This document shows positions 17,678 through 25,662 of a DNA stretch of 64,000 bases, piece by piece. The translations under genes were made by a program, and so were the position numbers. Under the pieces are notes generated by a model. That model made no database searches, was not told where the DNA came from, and worked only from the letters and a program-made list of their open reading frames with translations. The stretch is from Burkholderia sp. BCC0322 (GTDB lineage Bacteria > Pseudomonadota > Gammaproteobacteria > Burkholderiales > Burkholderiaceae): positions 31,527-95,526 of the forward strand of contig NZ_CADFDU010000020.1 in NCBI RefSeq assembly GCF_902833045.1, given 5' to 3'. Position 1 is the stretch's first letter; each line of letters opens with the position of its first letter.

Positions 17678-18783
17678 GATGCGAAGTCCTCCGGATGCAG
17701 CGGCGCGATCGCGCGTACCTTCTCGCCCGCGCTGACCGTGTGCACACCCTGCAGCACCACGCGTTCGCCGGGCTGCAGCCCGTGCGACACCGTCACCGTG
17801 CGCTCGTTGAAGCGCGCGACGTCGACGCGGCGCAGCTCGAGCGTGTCGTCCTTCGTGCGTACGACCCATACGGCCGGTTGCTGGCCATCGTGGAACAGCG
17901 CGGTCGCGGGCAGCGTGATCGACGGCGCGGCGCCGGCGGCCGGCGCGCCGTCGAACGCGACGCTGGCCGTCATGCCGAGCTTGATTGCCGGATCGGGCGC
18001 GGCGAGCGTGAGCTTCACGCGATAGGTGCGGCTTTGCGGATCGGCGGCCGGCGCGATTTCGCGCACCTTCGCGGCGAACGAGCGGCCCGGCAGCGACGGC
18101 AGTGTGACGCTAGCCGCGTGGCCGGGCGTGAGCGACGCAAGCGCGGCCTCGGGCACGTCGCTGATCACGTCGACGTCGCCGGACCACGCGAGCTGGTAGA
18201 CGGCCTGGCCGGCCGACACGTTCTGGCCGGTATCGGCCTGTTCGGCGGTGATGGTGCCCGCGTGATCGGCGACGAGCGTGGCGTAGCGGAGCTGGTTCTT
18301 CGCGAGCGCGAGCTGCTGCTGCGCCTGGTCGTGCTGCGCGAGCGCCGACGTGTAGCTGTTCTCGGTCTGCTCGAGCTGCGCGGTGGCGATCAGGTTTTCG
18401 CGCGCCTGCGCGCGATCGCGGTCGAGCTGCTGCTTCGCGAACGCGAGGCTGTGCGTCGCGGCATCGAGTTGCGCCTGCGCGCTCGCGGCGTTCTTCTCGA
18501 CGTCGGACGGATCGAGCAGCGCGACGACCTGGCCGACCTTGACCGTATCGCCGAGGCGTACCTTGCGCTCGATGATCTTGCCGGCGATGCGGAACGACAG
18601 CGGGGTGGCATAGCGAGGCTGGATCTCGCCGGGGAGCGTGCTGGCGACGGCGGCGCCGTCGGCATGGGCGGGCAGTGCGACGACGGGGCGCGGCGCGGGC
18701 GGCGCGGATTCTTTCGGATGACAGGCGGCGAGGACGAGCGCGGCGCCGACCAACAGCGCGGCGCGGGAACCGGAGCGATTCAC
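17674..18783 (-). CDS. RND efflux periplasmic adaptor lipoprotein
   Basis: 369 residues from a GTG start at 18783 with GGGGG six to ten bases upstream. Lipoprotein signal with lipobox LAAC (about residue 21: ALVLAAC). It has the membrane-fusion layout: barrel-sandwich/lipoyl half motifs (GKIIERKVRLGDTVKVGQVVALLDPSD), a helical hairpin (about 90-165, LDAATHSLAFAKQQLDRDRAQ), the second lipoyl half (ADHAGTITAEQADTGQNVSAG), then beta-barrel and membrane-proximal domains. It couples the RND pump to the outer-membrane lipoprotein. First gene of the three-gene operon, 187 bases from the divergent tetR. Confidence 0.92.
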   Translation of the reverse strand: MNRSGSRAALLVGAALVLAACHPKESAPPAPRPVVALPAHADGAAVASTLPGEIQPRYATPLSFRIAGKIIERKVRLGDTVKVGQVVALLDPSDVEKNAASAQAQLDAATHSLAFAKQQLDRDRAQARENLIATAQLEQTENSYTSALAQHDQAQQQLALAKNQLRYATLVADHAGTITAEQADTGQNVSAGQAVYQLAWSGDVDVISDVPEAALASLTPGHAASVTLPSLPGRSFAAKVREIAPAADPQSRTYRVKLTLAAPDPAIKLGMTASVAFDGAPAAGAAPSITLPATALFHDGQQPAVWVVRTKDDTLELRRVDVARFNERTVTVSHGLQPGERVVLQGVHTVSAGEKVRAIAPLHPEDFAS

Positions 18784-18907
18784 GAAACCCCCAGATGAGG
18801 TGAGAGCGAGAGCGGAACGAAGCCGGCAAGCGCGGCGGGCGCTTGCCCCGAGCGGCGCCGGGCACGGGCGCGCGGACACCATCTTTCAGAAACTGTGGCG
18901 AATTCTA

Positions 18908-18921
18908 ATACACACCTGTAT
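18908..18921. promoter_or_regulatory. Candidate TetR operator in the RND/tetR divergent promoter
   Basis: ATACA-CACC-TGTAT, a perfect inverted repeat centred between the adaptor gene (start 18783) and tetR (start 18971). Position and symmetry fit a repressor site that controls both directions. Confidence 0.5.
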
Positions 18922-18970
18922 CTGAATGCAAAGATGAATCCGAAAGGGGATTGGTGCTAGACTGCGCGCC

Positions 18971-19591
18971 ATGAAACCTCAGCGCTTAACCCGCGAGCAG
19001 AGCAGGGACCAGACGCGCGAACGTCTGCTGAATGCCGCGCATCGTATTTTTCTGAAGAAAGGCTTTGTGGCCGCGAGCGTCGAGGACATTGCGGCCGCGG
19101 CGGGCTTTACGCGCGGTGCGTTCTACTCGAATTTCCGCAGCAAGTCGGAACTGCTGCTCGAACTGCTCGCGCGCGACCATGATTCGGTGCGGGCCGATTT
19201 CGAAGCGATCTTCGAGGAAGGCGGCCCGCGCGAGCAGATGGAGTCGATGGCGCTCGCGTACTACCGGACGCTGTTTCGCGACGACGAATATTCGCTGCTA
19301 TGGGGCGAGGCGAAGCTGCAAGCGGCGCGCGACGCGAAGTTTCGCGTGCGCTTCAACCAGTTCCTGCACGCCAAGCGGCTGCAGATGGCCGAGTTCATCC
19401 AGCGCTTCGCCGAGCGCGCGGGCACGCCGCTGCTCTTGCCGGCCGAGACGCTCGCGTTCGGCCTGATGTGCCTGTGCGACGGTGTGCAGTCGTTTTACAC
19501 GGCCGATCCGCAGCATGTGTCGGCCGACTCGGCCGAAGCGGTGCTCGCCGGGTTCTTCGCGCGGGTCGTGCTGGGCCGCGCGCCGGACTGA
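18971..19591 (+). CDS. TetR/AcrR family repressor of the RND pump
   Basis: 206 residues. The N-terminal helix-turn-helix is typical: RERLLNAAHRIFLKKGFVAASVEDIAAAAGFTRGAFYSNF (shown in part; residues about 17-58), with Y/F residues ending the recognition helix. The C-terminal ligand-binding domain is all-helical. A cysteine pair in GLMCLCDG near residue 160 is notable. It is divergent from the RND operon and almost certainly its local repressor, released by pump substrates. The inducer is unknown. Confidence 0.9.
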   Translation: MKPQRLTREQSRDQTRERLLNAAHRIFLKKGFVAASVEDIAAAAGFTRGAFYSNFRSKSELLLELLARDHDSVRADFEAIFEEGGPREQMESMALAYYRTLFRDDEYSLLWGEAKLQAARDAKFRVRFNQFLHAKRLQMAEFIQRFAERAGTPLLLPAETLAFGLMCLCDGVQSFYTADPQHVSADSAEAVLAGFFARVVLGRAPD

Positions 19592-19691
19592 GCGGGGCGG
19601 CGGGTGCACGGGCGTCGTGCTCGCCCGCGGCAGACGGCAGACGGCAGGCGGCATGCGATGAAGCGGTGCGGCGCGCGCCGCGCCACGCGCG

Positions 19692-21425
19692 TCAGCGCTC
19701 GCCCGTCATCCGCCGATACGCGTCGAGCAGCGACGTCTTGTAGACCACCCCCGCGAGCGTCGGCTCGGCCTCGCTCTCGATCACCGGCAGCCGTTCGCCC
19801 TGGAACGCCATGAAGCGTTCGAGCGCGGTGGCCAGCGGCATGTCGGGCGTGAGGAGCGGAAACGGCGTGTGCGCGTAGTGTGCGGCCGTCTTGTCGGTCG
19901 TGTCGCGCTTGTCGAGCAGGTCCGACGTGATGTCCTTCAGCGCGACCGCGCCGCGAAAGCGCCCGGCGTCGTCGGTCACGTACAGGTACTTCACCGGATA
20001 TTCGAGGAACACGCGCGTCATGTCCGCGACGCTCGCCGAGAGCGGCACGACCGTCTGCGCGGGCTGGATCAGCTCGCGCATCTGCGTGGTGCGCAGCCGC
20101 ATCCGCTCCTGCGCGTCCTGGTAGTGGTGCAGCGTGATCTCGTACATCGACGTCGTGCCCGTCGCACGGGCGACGAAATACGCGAACACGCACGACACCA
20201 GCAGCGGCAGCACGACCTGGTAGCTCAGCGTCATCTCGAAGATCATCAGGATCGCCATCAGCGGCGCCTGCGTGGCGCCCGCCATGAACGCGCCCATCCC
20301 GACGATCGCATACGCGAAGTACGCCGACGTATGGCCGGGCCACAGCGCTTCCATCACGAGCCCGAACAACGAACCGAACACCGCGCCGACGAACAGCGTC
20401 GGCGTGAAGACGCCGCCGATCGCGCCCGAGCCGGCGGTCGCGGCGGTGGCGATCACCTTGAACACGAGCACCGCGACGAGCGCCTGCCAGGTCCATGGCG
20501 AATGGAGGATATGGTTCACGACGCTGTAGCCGTTGCCCCACACGTCCGGAGTCCACACCGAGATCACGCCGACGACGAGGCCGCCGAGCGCGAGCCGCGC
20601 GGGCAACGGCACCGGCAGCCGCTTGAACTGGTTCTTCGACGCGTCGAGCAGGTGCAGGAACTGCGGCGCGAGCACGCCGCACAGCGCGCCGAGCACGACG
20701 AACAGCAGCACCTCGGGGCCGGTGACGGCCGGAAACACCGGCATCTCGTACGGCGGACGGTAGCCGACGAATTCGCGCATCACGATGTTCGCGACGACCG
20801 ACGCGACGACCATCGGCCCGAAACTCTCCATCGCGATCGTGCCGAGCACGATCTCAGATACGAAGAAGGCGCCGGCGATCGGCGCGTTGTAGGCGGACGT
20901 GATGCCGGCCGCCGCCCCGCAGGCGACCAGCAGGCGCAGGCGCGGCGGGTCGAAGTGCGCGAAGCGGCCGACGAGCGACGCGGCGAGCGCCGCGAGCTGC
21001 ACCATCGGGCCTTCGCGGCCGATCGAGCCGCCGCTGCCGATCGTCAGCAGCGACGACACGCTGCGCCACAGGCTCTGGCGGACCGGCACGATGCCGTTGC
21101 CGAGCGCGACCGATTCCATGTAGTCGGTCTTGCCGGCCTTCTTGTCGTCGCGCGTCGCGAGCAGCAGCACGCAGCCGGCGAGGAAGCCGCCCGCGGCCGG
21201 CATCCAGAACCGCACGTACCACGGCAGGCTCTTCGCCATCTGCACGAAGCTGCCGCTGTGCCCGGAGATCATGCGCTGCATCAGGTCGATGCCTTCGCGG
21301 AACGCCATCGTGGCAAAGGCGCCGCCGACGCCGACGATGGCCGACCAGATCAGCATCGTATGGGCGTCCGACAGGCGGAACAGCGTTTGGGCGCGAGTGC
21401 GCAGCTTCAGCAGGAACGAGAGCAC
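19692..21425 (-). CDS. CLC-family chloride channel/antiporter with C-terminal CBS pair
   Basis: 577 residues. The membrane part (about 1-430) holds the CLC anion-pathway motifs GSGGSIGREGP (the glutamate of GREGP is the gating/proton residue), GITSAYNAPIAGAFFVSE and GGVFTPTLFVGAVFGSL. Residues about 450-577 form two CBS domains (LIQPAQTVVPLSASVADM... and FPLLTPDMPLATALERFMAFQGERLPVIE), which usually bind adenine nucleotides and tune transport. Members exchange chloride for protons, aiding acid resistance or charge balance. The gene is a single unit, convergent with tetR. Confidence 0.92.
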   Translation of the reverse strand: MLSFLLKLRTRAQTLFRLSDAHTMLIWSAIVGVGGAFATMAFREGIDLMQRMISGHSGSFVQMAKSLPWYVRFWMPAAGGFLAGCVLLLATRDDKKAGKTDYMESVALGNGIVPVRQSLWRSVSSLLTIGSGGSIGREGPMVQLAALAASLVGRFAHFDPPRLRLLVACGAAAGITSAYNAPIAGAFFVSEIVLGTIAMESFGPMVVASVVANIVMREFVGYRPPYEMPVFPAVTGPEVLLFVVLGALCGVLAPQFLHLLDASKNQFKRLPVPLPARLALGGLVVGVISVWTPDVWGNGYSVVNHILHSPWTWQALVAVLVFKVIATAATAGSGAIGGVFTPTLFVGAVFGSLFGLVMEALWPGHTSAYFAYAIVGMGAFMAGATQAPLMAILMIFEMTLSYQVVLPLLVSCVFAYFVARATGTTSMYEITLHHYQDAQERMRLRTTQMRELIQPAQTVVPLSASVADMTRVFLEYPVKYLYVTDDAGRFRGAVALKDITSDLLDKRDTTDKTAAHYAHTPFPLLTPDMPLATALERFMAFQGERLPVIESEAEPTLAGVVYKTSLLDAYRRMTGER

Positions 21426-21472
21426 GGCTGAACTGAAAGAAGGCGATGGAAAACGACGCGAAGCATAGCACT

Positions 21473-21510
21473 GCGCCGCGCCCGCGGAACCATCCCGTCG
21501 GGCGCGGCGC
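21473..21510 (-). terminator. Strong hairpin terminator after the yeiH-type gene
   Basis: Twelve-base perfect arms GCGCCGCGCCCG (21473-21484) and CGGGCGCGGCGC (21499-21510) with a 14-base loop, between the YeiH gene's end and the CLC gene's start, both on the minus strand. No T run follows. Confidence 0.6.
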
Positions 21511-21533
21511 GCGAAGTGTCACGGGCGGGCAAC

Positions 21534-22601
21534 TCAGCCAAGCCAGTGCTGCACGGCCCAGGTGATCCCGTAGCCGCCGGCGATCAGCCAGACGTACAGG
21601 ATCAGGCCGGTCATCAGCGCACGGGGGCCGGCTGCGCGGATCTGCGCGACGCGGGTTTCGATGCCGAGCGCGGTCATCGCCATCGTCAGCGCGAAGGTGT
21701 CGAGCACGTTCAGCGTGTGCGTGACGTCGGCGGGCAGCACGTTCAGCGAGTTGACGATCACGAAGCCGAGGAAACCGAGCGCGAACCAGGGCACGGCCAC
21801 CTTGCGCTTGCCTTGCGCGCCGCCGGCGGTGGCATGCGCCGAGCGGGCGAGCCACCAGCCGAGCACCAGCAGCACCGGCACGAGCAGCATCACGCGGGTC
21901 ATCTTGACGATCGTCGCGACGTGCGCGACCTGCGGGCTGATGTCGCTCGCCGCGCCGACCACCTGCGCGACCTCGTGGATCGTGCCGCCGAAGAACAGGC
22001 CGAGGCCGGCCGGATCGAGATTCAGCAGCCCGGCGTGATACGCGAGCGGGTACAGGAACATCGACAGCGTGCCGAACAGCACGACACTGCCCACGGCCAT
22101 CGCGCTCTGGTGCGGCTTCGACTGCAGCGTCGACTCGAACGCGAGCACGGCGGCCGCGCCGCAGATCGCGCTGCCTGCGGCGGTCAGCAAGGCGGAGTCG
22201 CGGTCGAGCTTCATGATCTTCATGCCGGCCCAGGTGCCGATCACGAGCGTGCTGACGACGACCAGTACCGACACCGTCAGGCCCGGCAGCCCGACCTGCG
22301 CGATTTCCTGCAGGCTCACGCGCAACCCGAAGAACGCGACCGCGATGCGCAGCAGCTTGCGCGCGGAGAAATTGACGCCGGCCGCCCAGCTGGCCGGCAT
22401 GCCGTCGCGCAGCGCGTTGCCGTACAGCGCACCGGCGACGATGCCGACGATCAGCGGCGACAGGCCGAGCCCCGCGATCGCGGGAAGCTGGGACAGGCTC
22501 GTGACGGCGGCGGCGAACAGCGCGACGAACAGCACGCCGTTCAATTGGCCGCGCATCGACGGCGCGGCGGGGCTGAGATGGGGAGTCGGGGCAGTGGACA
22601 T
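21534..22601 (-). CDS. YeiH/UPF0324 family putative sulfate exporter
   Basis: 355 residues and about ten membrane helices. Family landmarks: GLGLSPLIVGIVAGALYGNAL near the N-terminus, FSARKLLRIAVAFFGLRVSLQEI, GSAICGAAAVLAFE (conserved cysteine) and FFGGTIHEVAQVVGA. UPF0324 proteins are inner-membrane proteins tentatively linked to sulfate or sulfite efflux. A LysR regulator starts 112 bases away on the other strand, the same arrangement as E. coli yeiE-yeiH, which supports co-regulation. Function in the family is still weakly established. Confidence 0.87.
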   Translation of the reverse strand: MSTAPTPHLSPAAPSMRGQLNGVLFVALFAAAVTSLSQLPAIAGLGLSPLIVGIVAGALYGNALRDGMPASWAAGVNFSARKLLRIAVAFFGLRVSLQEIAQVGLPGLTVSVLVVVSTLVIGTWAGMKIMKLDRDSALLTAAGSAICGAAAVLAFESTLQSKPHQSAMAVGSVVLFGTLSMFLYPLAYHAGLLNLDPAGLGLFFGGTIHEVAQVVGAASDISPQVAHVATIVKMTRVMLLVPVLLVLGWWLARSAHATAGGAQGKRKVAVPWFALGFLGFVIVNSLNVLPADVTHTLNVLDTFALTMAMTALGIETRVAQIRAAGPRALMTGLILYVWLIAGGYGITWAVQHWLG

Positions 22602-22650
22602 GGGAGCACCGTGATGGAGCGTGTTGCGATGCTGTAATCCTAATTTCGTT

Positions 22651-22660
22651 ATATCGATAT
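22651..22660. promoter_or_regulatory. Palindrome ATATCGATAT between yeiH and lysR genes
   Basis: A perfect 10-base palindrome in an AT-rich part of the 112-base divergent region, plausible as the core of a LysR T-N11-A site. TTGTGATTTGTGACG beside it may belong to the promoters. Confidence 0.4.
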
Positions 22661-22713
22661 GAAAAATTGTGATTTGTGACGTAAACTATCCGGAAAGCCG
22701 ATAATTCTTCCTC

Positions 22714-23607
22714 ATGACCCCGGATCAACTGATAACGTTCGCCGCCGTCGCCGAACACCTGAACATCAGCCACGCCGCCGTGTCGCTGCATCTGTCGCAG
22801 CCGGCCGTGTCGGGCCAGTTGCGGCTGTTGCAGGACGAATTCGGCGAGCCGCTGTACCAGCGCGAAGGCCGCGGCATCCGCCTGACCCCGGTCGGCGAAC
22901 AGCTCGCGCAGTACGCGAGGGCGCAGCGCGACACCTTTGCGCAGGCGCGCGCGTTTCGTGACGCGGTACGCGGCCTCGAGGCCGGCACGCTGCGCATCGG
23001 CGCGAGCACGACCCCCGCGAGCTACCTGCTGCCGTACTTGATCGCGGCGTTCCAGCCGCGCGCGCCACGCGTGGCGATCCATACGATGAGCGGCAACACG
23101 GCCGACGTGGTCGCGGCGCTGCCGTCGCTCGATATCGCGATGATCGAAGGGCCGCCCGGCGAGGCACTGCCGCCGGGCACCGTGGTGCATGCGTGGCGCG
23201 AGGACGAGATCGTGGCGATCGTGCCGGCCGGTCATCCGCTGGCCGCGCCCGAATATGCGCCGGGGGTCACGCTCGACGCGCTGGCGGCCCATCCGCTCGT
23301 ACTGCGCGAGGCGGGCTCCGCCGTGCGGCAACTCGTCGAGCGCGCGTTCGCGCAAGGCGCGGCGCCGATGCGCGTCGCGTTCGAGATCGCGGGCGTCGAG
23401 GCGGTGAAGGAAGCCGTGCGGGCCGGGATGGGCGTCGGGTTCGTATCGGCGATGTCGCTGCGTCACGACGATGCCGCGCTCGTCCTGCGCTCGCTCGCGC
23501 CCGCGTCGCTCACACGCCACTTTTCCATCCTCGTGCCGCATGGCGGCGCGCCGTCGCGGGTCGCCGCCCAATTCCTCGAAATGAGCCTCGCGCACGACAT
23601 CGCGTGA
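22714..23607 (+). CDS. LysR-family regulator (YeiE/CysB-like), divergent from YeiH
   Basis: 297 residues. The winged helix-turn-helix covers residues 1-60 (LITFAAVAEHLNISHAAVSLHLSQPAVSGQ... LLQDEFGEPLYQREGRGIRLTPVG), and the rest is a two-lobe periplasmic-protein-like effector domain (LRIGASTTPASYLLPYLIAAF; SGNTADVVAAL). The HTH seems to carry an unusual duplication: 'HAAVSLHLSQPAVSGQL' reads like two overlapping recognition helices, though this is usual for the YeiE branch. It likely controls the yeiH-type gene. Inducer unknown; sulfite is known for E. coli YeiE relatives. Confidence 0.88.
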   Translation: MTPDQLITFAAVAEHLNISHAAVSLHLSQPAVSGQLRLLQDEFGEPLYQREGRGIRLTPVGEQLAQYARAQRDTFAQARAFRDAVRGLEAGTLRIGASTTPASYLLPYLIAAFQPRAPRVAIHTMSGNTADVVAALPSLDIAMIEGPPGEALPPGTVVHAWREDEIVAIVPAGHPLAAPEYAPGVTLDALAAHPLVLREAGSAVRQLVERAFAQGAAPMRVAFEIAGVEAVKEAVRAGMGVGFVSAMSLRHDDAALVLRSLAPASLTRHFSILVPHGGAPSRVAAQFLEMSLAHDIA

Positions 23608-23731
23608 ACGGCCGGATCCGGCCCGGGAACGCGCGATGCGAACCGTCAGGTGCGCGATTTCGTGATGCCCCATCTTAGGGATTTTCTCTATGGCGTGGGT
23701 CTGACGCGAAGCGCACCATCCGTCTCAAGCA

Positions 23732-23749
23732 AATGGAACCGGTTCCATT
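23732..23749. promoter_or_regulatory. PtxS-type operator of the 2-ketogluconate operon
   Basis: AATGGAACCGGTTCCATT is a perfect 18-base palindrome 18 bases before kguE. Its core TGGAACCGGTTCCA differs at only two symmetric positions from the Pseudomonas PtxS site TGAAACCGGTTTCA. The site would block transcription or translation start of the operon until 2-ketogluconate releases PtxS. Confidence 0.8.
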
Positions 23750-23767
23750 CCGGTGAAAAAGGGCAAA

Positions 23768-24532
23768 ATGACAGATATCGTGATCGTGGCGAGCGCATTC
23801 GGGATGGATCGCGTGCGTCAGGAGGGCCACGGCGCATTCATCGCGACCGCGGCGGCATCCGGTGCGGCCGGCTTCGAGGTGCGGCGCGAACTGTTCGCGT
23901 CCGAAGCGGAAGCCGCACCCGCCGCGCTGGCCGCGCTCGGCGCGCAACTGGCGAGCCACGGGCTGTGGTCGGTCTATTCGACGCCGGCCAACCTGTACAC
24001 GGAAACGGGTGCGCTCGATGCGGACGCGTTGCGCAGCGCGCTTGCGGAAGCCGACGCGCTCGGTGCGCGCTTCGTGAAATTCCAGCTCGGCGGCTTCGCC
24101 GGCGACGCGCACGCCGCGGACATCGTCGCGCTGTCGCGCGGCGCGCGGGCCCGTGTGGTGGTCGAGAACGGCCAGCTTCCGGTGGGCGGCGCGCTCGCGC
24201 AGTTCCGCGAGCTGTTCGCGGCGTTGGCCGCGGCGGGCACGCCCGATGCGCTCGGGATGACCTTCGACATCGGCAACTGGCAGTGGCCGGGCGAAGCGCC
24301 GCTTGACTGCGCGCAAGTGCTCGCGCCGCATGTGGAATACATTCATTGCAAGGCGGTCGCGGGCGAGGGTGCGCGCCGTTTCGCCGCCGCGCCAGCGCCG
24401 AACGACCCGCTCGTGACCGGCGTGCTCGCGGCGCTGCCGCGGCAGGCGCCGCGCGGTATCGAGTTCCCGTTCGACGCGGCCGACCTGGCGGGCGACGCAT
24501 GCCGGCGCGTCGCGTGGCTCGCGACCGCGTGA
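23768..24532 (+). CDS. kguE: KguE-type TIM-barrel epimerase/isomerase of 2-ketogluconate catabolism
   Basis: 254 residues, AP-endonuclease-2/xylose-isomerase-like TIM barrel. Visible barrel motifs are VKFQLGGFAGD, VVVENGQLPVGGAL, GMTFDIGNWQWPGE and VEYIHCKAV, where glutamate, aspartate and histidine would hold a divalent metal. It heads the kguE-kguK-kguT-kguD cluster, known from Pseudomonas for 2-ketogluconate use; the exact reaction of KguE is not firmly known. Start at 23768 rather than the ATG five codons upstream is chosen because MTDIVIVASAF begins the first strand. A PtxS-type operator precedes it; kguK follows after 28 bases. Confidence 0.8.
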   Translation: MTDIVIVASAFGMDRVRQEGHGAFIATAAASGAAGFEVRRELFASEAEAAPAALAALGAQLASHGLWSVYSTPANLYTETGALDADALRSALAEADALGARFVKFQLGGFAGDAHAADIVALSRGARARVVVENGQLPVGGALAQFRELFAALAAAGTPDALGMTFDIGNWQWPGEAPLDCAQVLAPHVEYIHCKAVAGEGARRFAAAPAPNDPLVTGVLAALPRQAPRGIEFPFDAADLAGDACRRVAWLATA

Positions 24533-24560
24533 CGGCGGAAGGATCCTGGAGAGTTCATTC

Positions 24561-25553
24561 ATGAAAGCAGCACTCGATGTCGTGACCTACGGCGAAGCGA
24601 TGGCGATGTTCGTCGCGACCGAGCCCGGCCATCTCGCGCACGCGACGCAATTCACGAAGCGGATCGCGGGCGCCGACCTGAACGTCGCGATCGGCCTGTC
24701 GCGGCTCGGCTTCCGGGTCGGCTGGATGAGCCGTGTCGGTCGCGATTCGTTCGGCGGCTACGTGCTCGACACGCTGGCGCGCGAGGGCATCGACGCGTCG
24801 TGCGTGACGGTCGACCCGCGTTATCTGACCGGCTTCCAGCTGAAGTCCCGCAACGACGACGGCAGCGACCCGACCGTCGAATATTTTCGCAAGGGCTCGG
24901 CCGCGAGCCACCTGTCGTGCGACGACTACGTGGCCGACTATGTGCTCGGCGCGCGCCACCTGCACCTGACGGGCGTCGCGCCGGCGATCTCCGCGACGTC
25001 GTGCGAGCTCGCGTTCAAGCTCGCGCGCGAAATGCGCGCGGCCGGCAAGACGATCTCGTTCGACCCGAACCTGCGCCCGACGCTGTGGCCGTCCGCCGAC
25101 GTCATGGCGAAGACGCTGAACGCGCTCGCGTCGCTGGCGGACTGGGTGCTGCCGGGCATCGCCGAAGGGCGGCAACTGACCGGGCACGACACGCCGGCCG
25201 ACATCGCGGGCTTCTATCTGGCGCAGGGTGCGCGCGGTGTCGTGATCAAGCTTGGTGCCGACGGCGCGTACTACCGGACGGCCGACGGTCATGACGGCAC
25301 GGTGGCGGGCGAGCGCGTGCAGAACGTCGTCGACACGGTCGGCGCCGGCGACGGCTTCGCGGTCGGCGTGGTCAGCGCGCTGCTGGAGGGCAAGACGATC
25401 GAGCAGGCCGTGGCGCGCGGCAACCGGATCGGCGCGTTCGCGATCCAGGTGATCGGCGACTCGGAAGGGCTGCCGACCCGCGCCGCGCTCGATCGATTCG
25501 AAAACGTCAGCAATCGCGCCGATCGCTTAGAGGAAACCTTCACCGCGCAATGA
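24561..25553 (+). CDS. kguK: 2-ketogluconate kinase (PfkB/ribokinase family)
   Basis: 330 residues. PfkB signature 1 is reflected in KRIAGADLNVAIGLSRLGFRVGW and signature 2 in VDTVGAGDGFAVGVVSALL, where the aspartate of GAGD is the catalytic base. ATP-dependent phosphorylation of 2-ketogluconate to 6-phospho-2-ketogluconate is inferred from the cluster; by sequence alone 2-keto-3-deoxygluconate kinase (KdgK) would be equally possible. A GGAG site precedes ATG 24561. The 109-base gap to kguT is the largest in the operon but shows no terminator. Confidence 0.85.
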   Translation: MKAALDVVTYGEAMAMFVATEPGHLAHATQFTKRIAGADLNVAIGLSRLGFRVGWMSRVGRDSFGGYVLDTLAREGIDASCVTVDPRYLTGFQLKSRNDDGSDPTVEYFRKGSAASHLSCDDYVADYVLGARHLHLTGVAPAISATSCELAFKLAREMRAAGKTISFDPNLRPTLWPSADVMAKTLNALASLADWVLPGIAEGRQLTGHDTPADIAGFYLAQGARGVVIKLGADGAYYRTADGHDGTVAGERVQNVVDTVGAGDGFAVGVVSALLEGKTIEQAVARGNRIGAFAIQVIGDSEGLPTRAALDRFENVSNRADRLEETFTAQ

Positions 25554-25662
25554 GAGGCCGGACACGGCACAATCCGCGGACTCTTTCGCCGTGCACGCGC
25601 ACGGCAACGTACGGGACCGGGGCGCGCGCCGAAGCGTGCGTTCCGACACAGGAGACATTCTG

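Noticed and set aside
19636-19660. Short GGCAGAC-type direct repeats after tetR
   Set aside because: Only three short imperfect copies; too small to support a repeat element or CRISPR.
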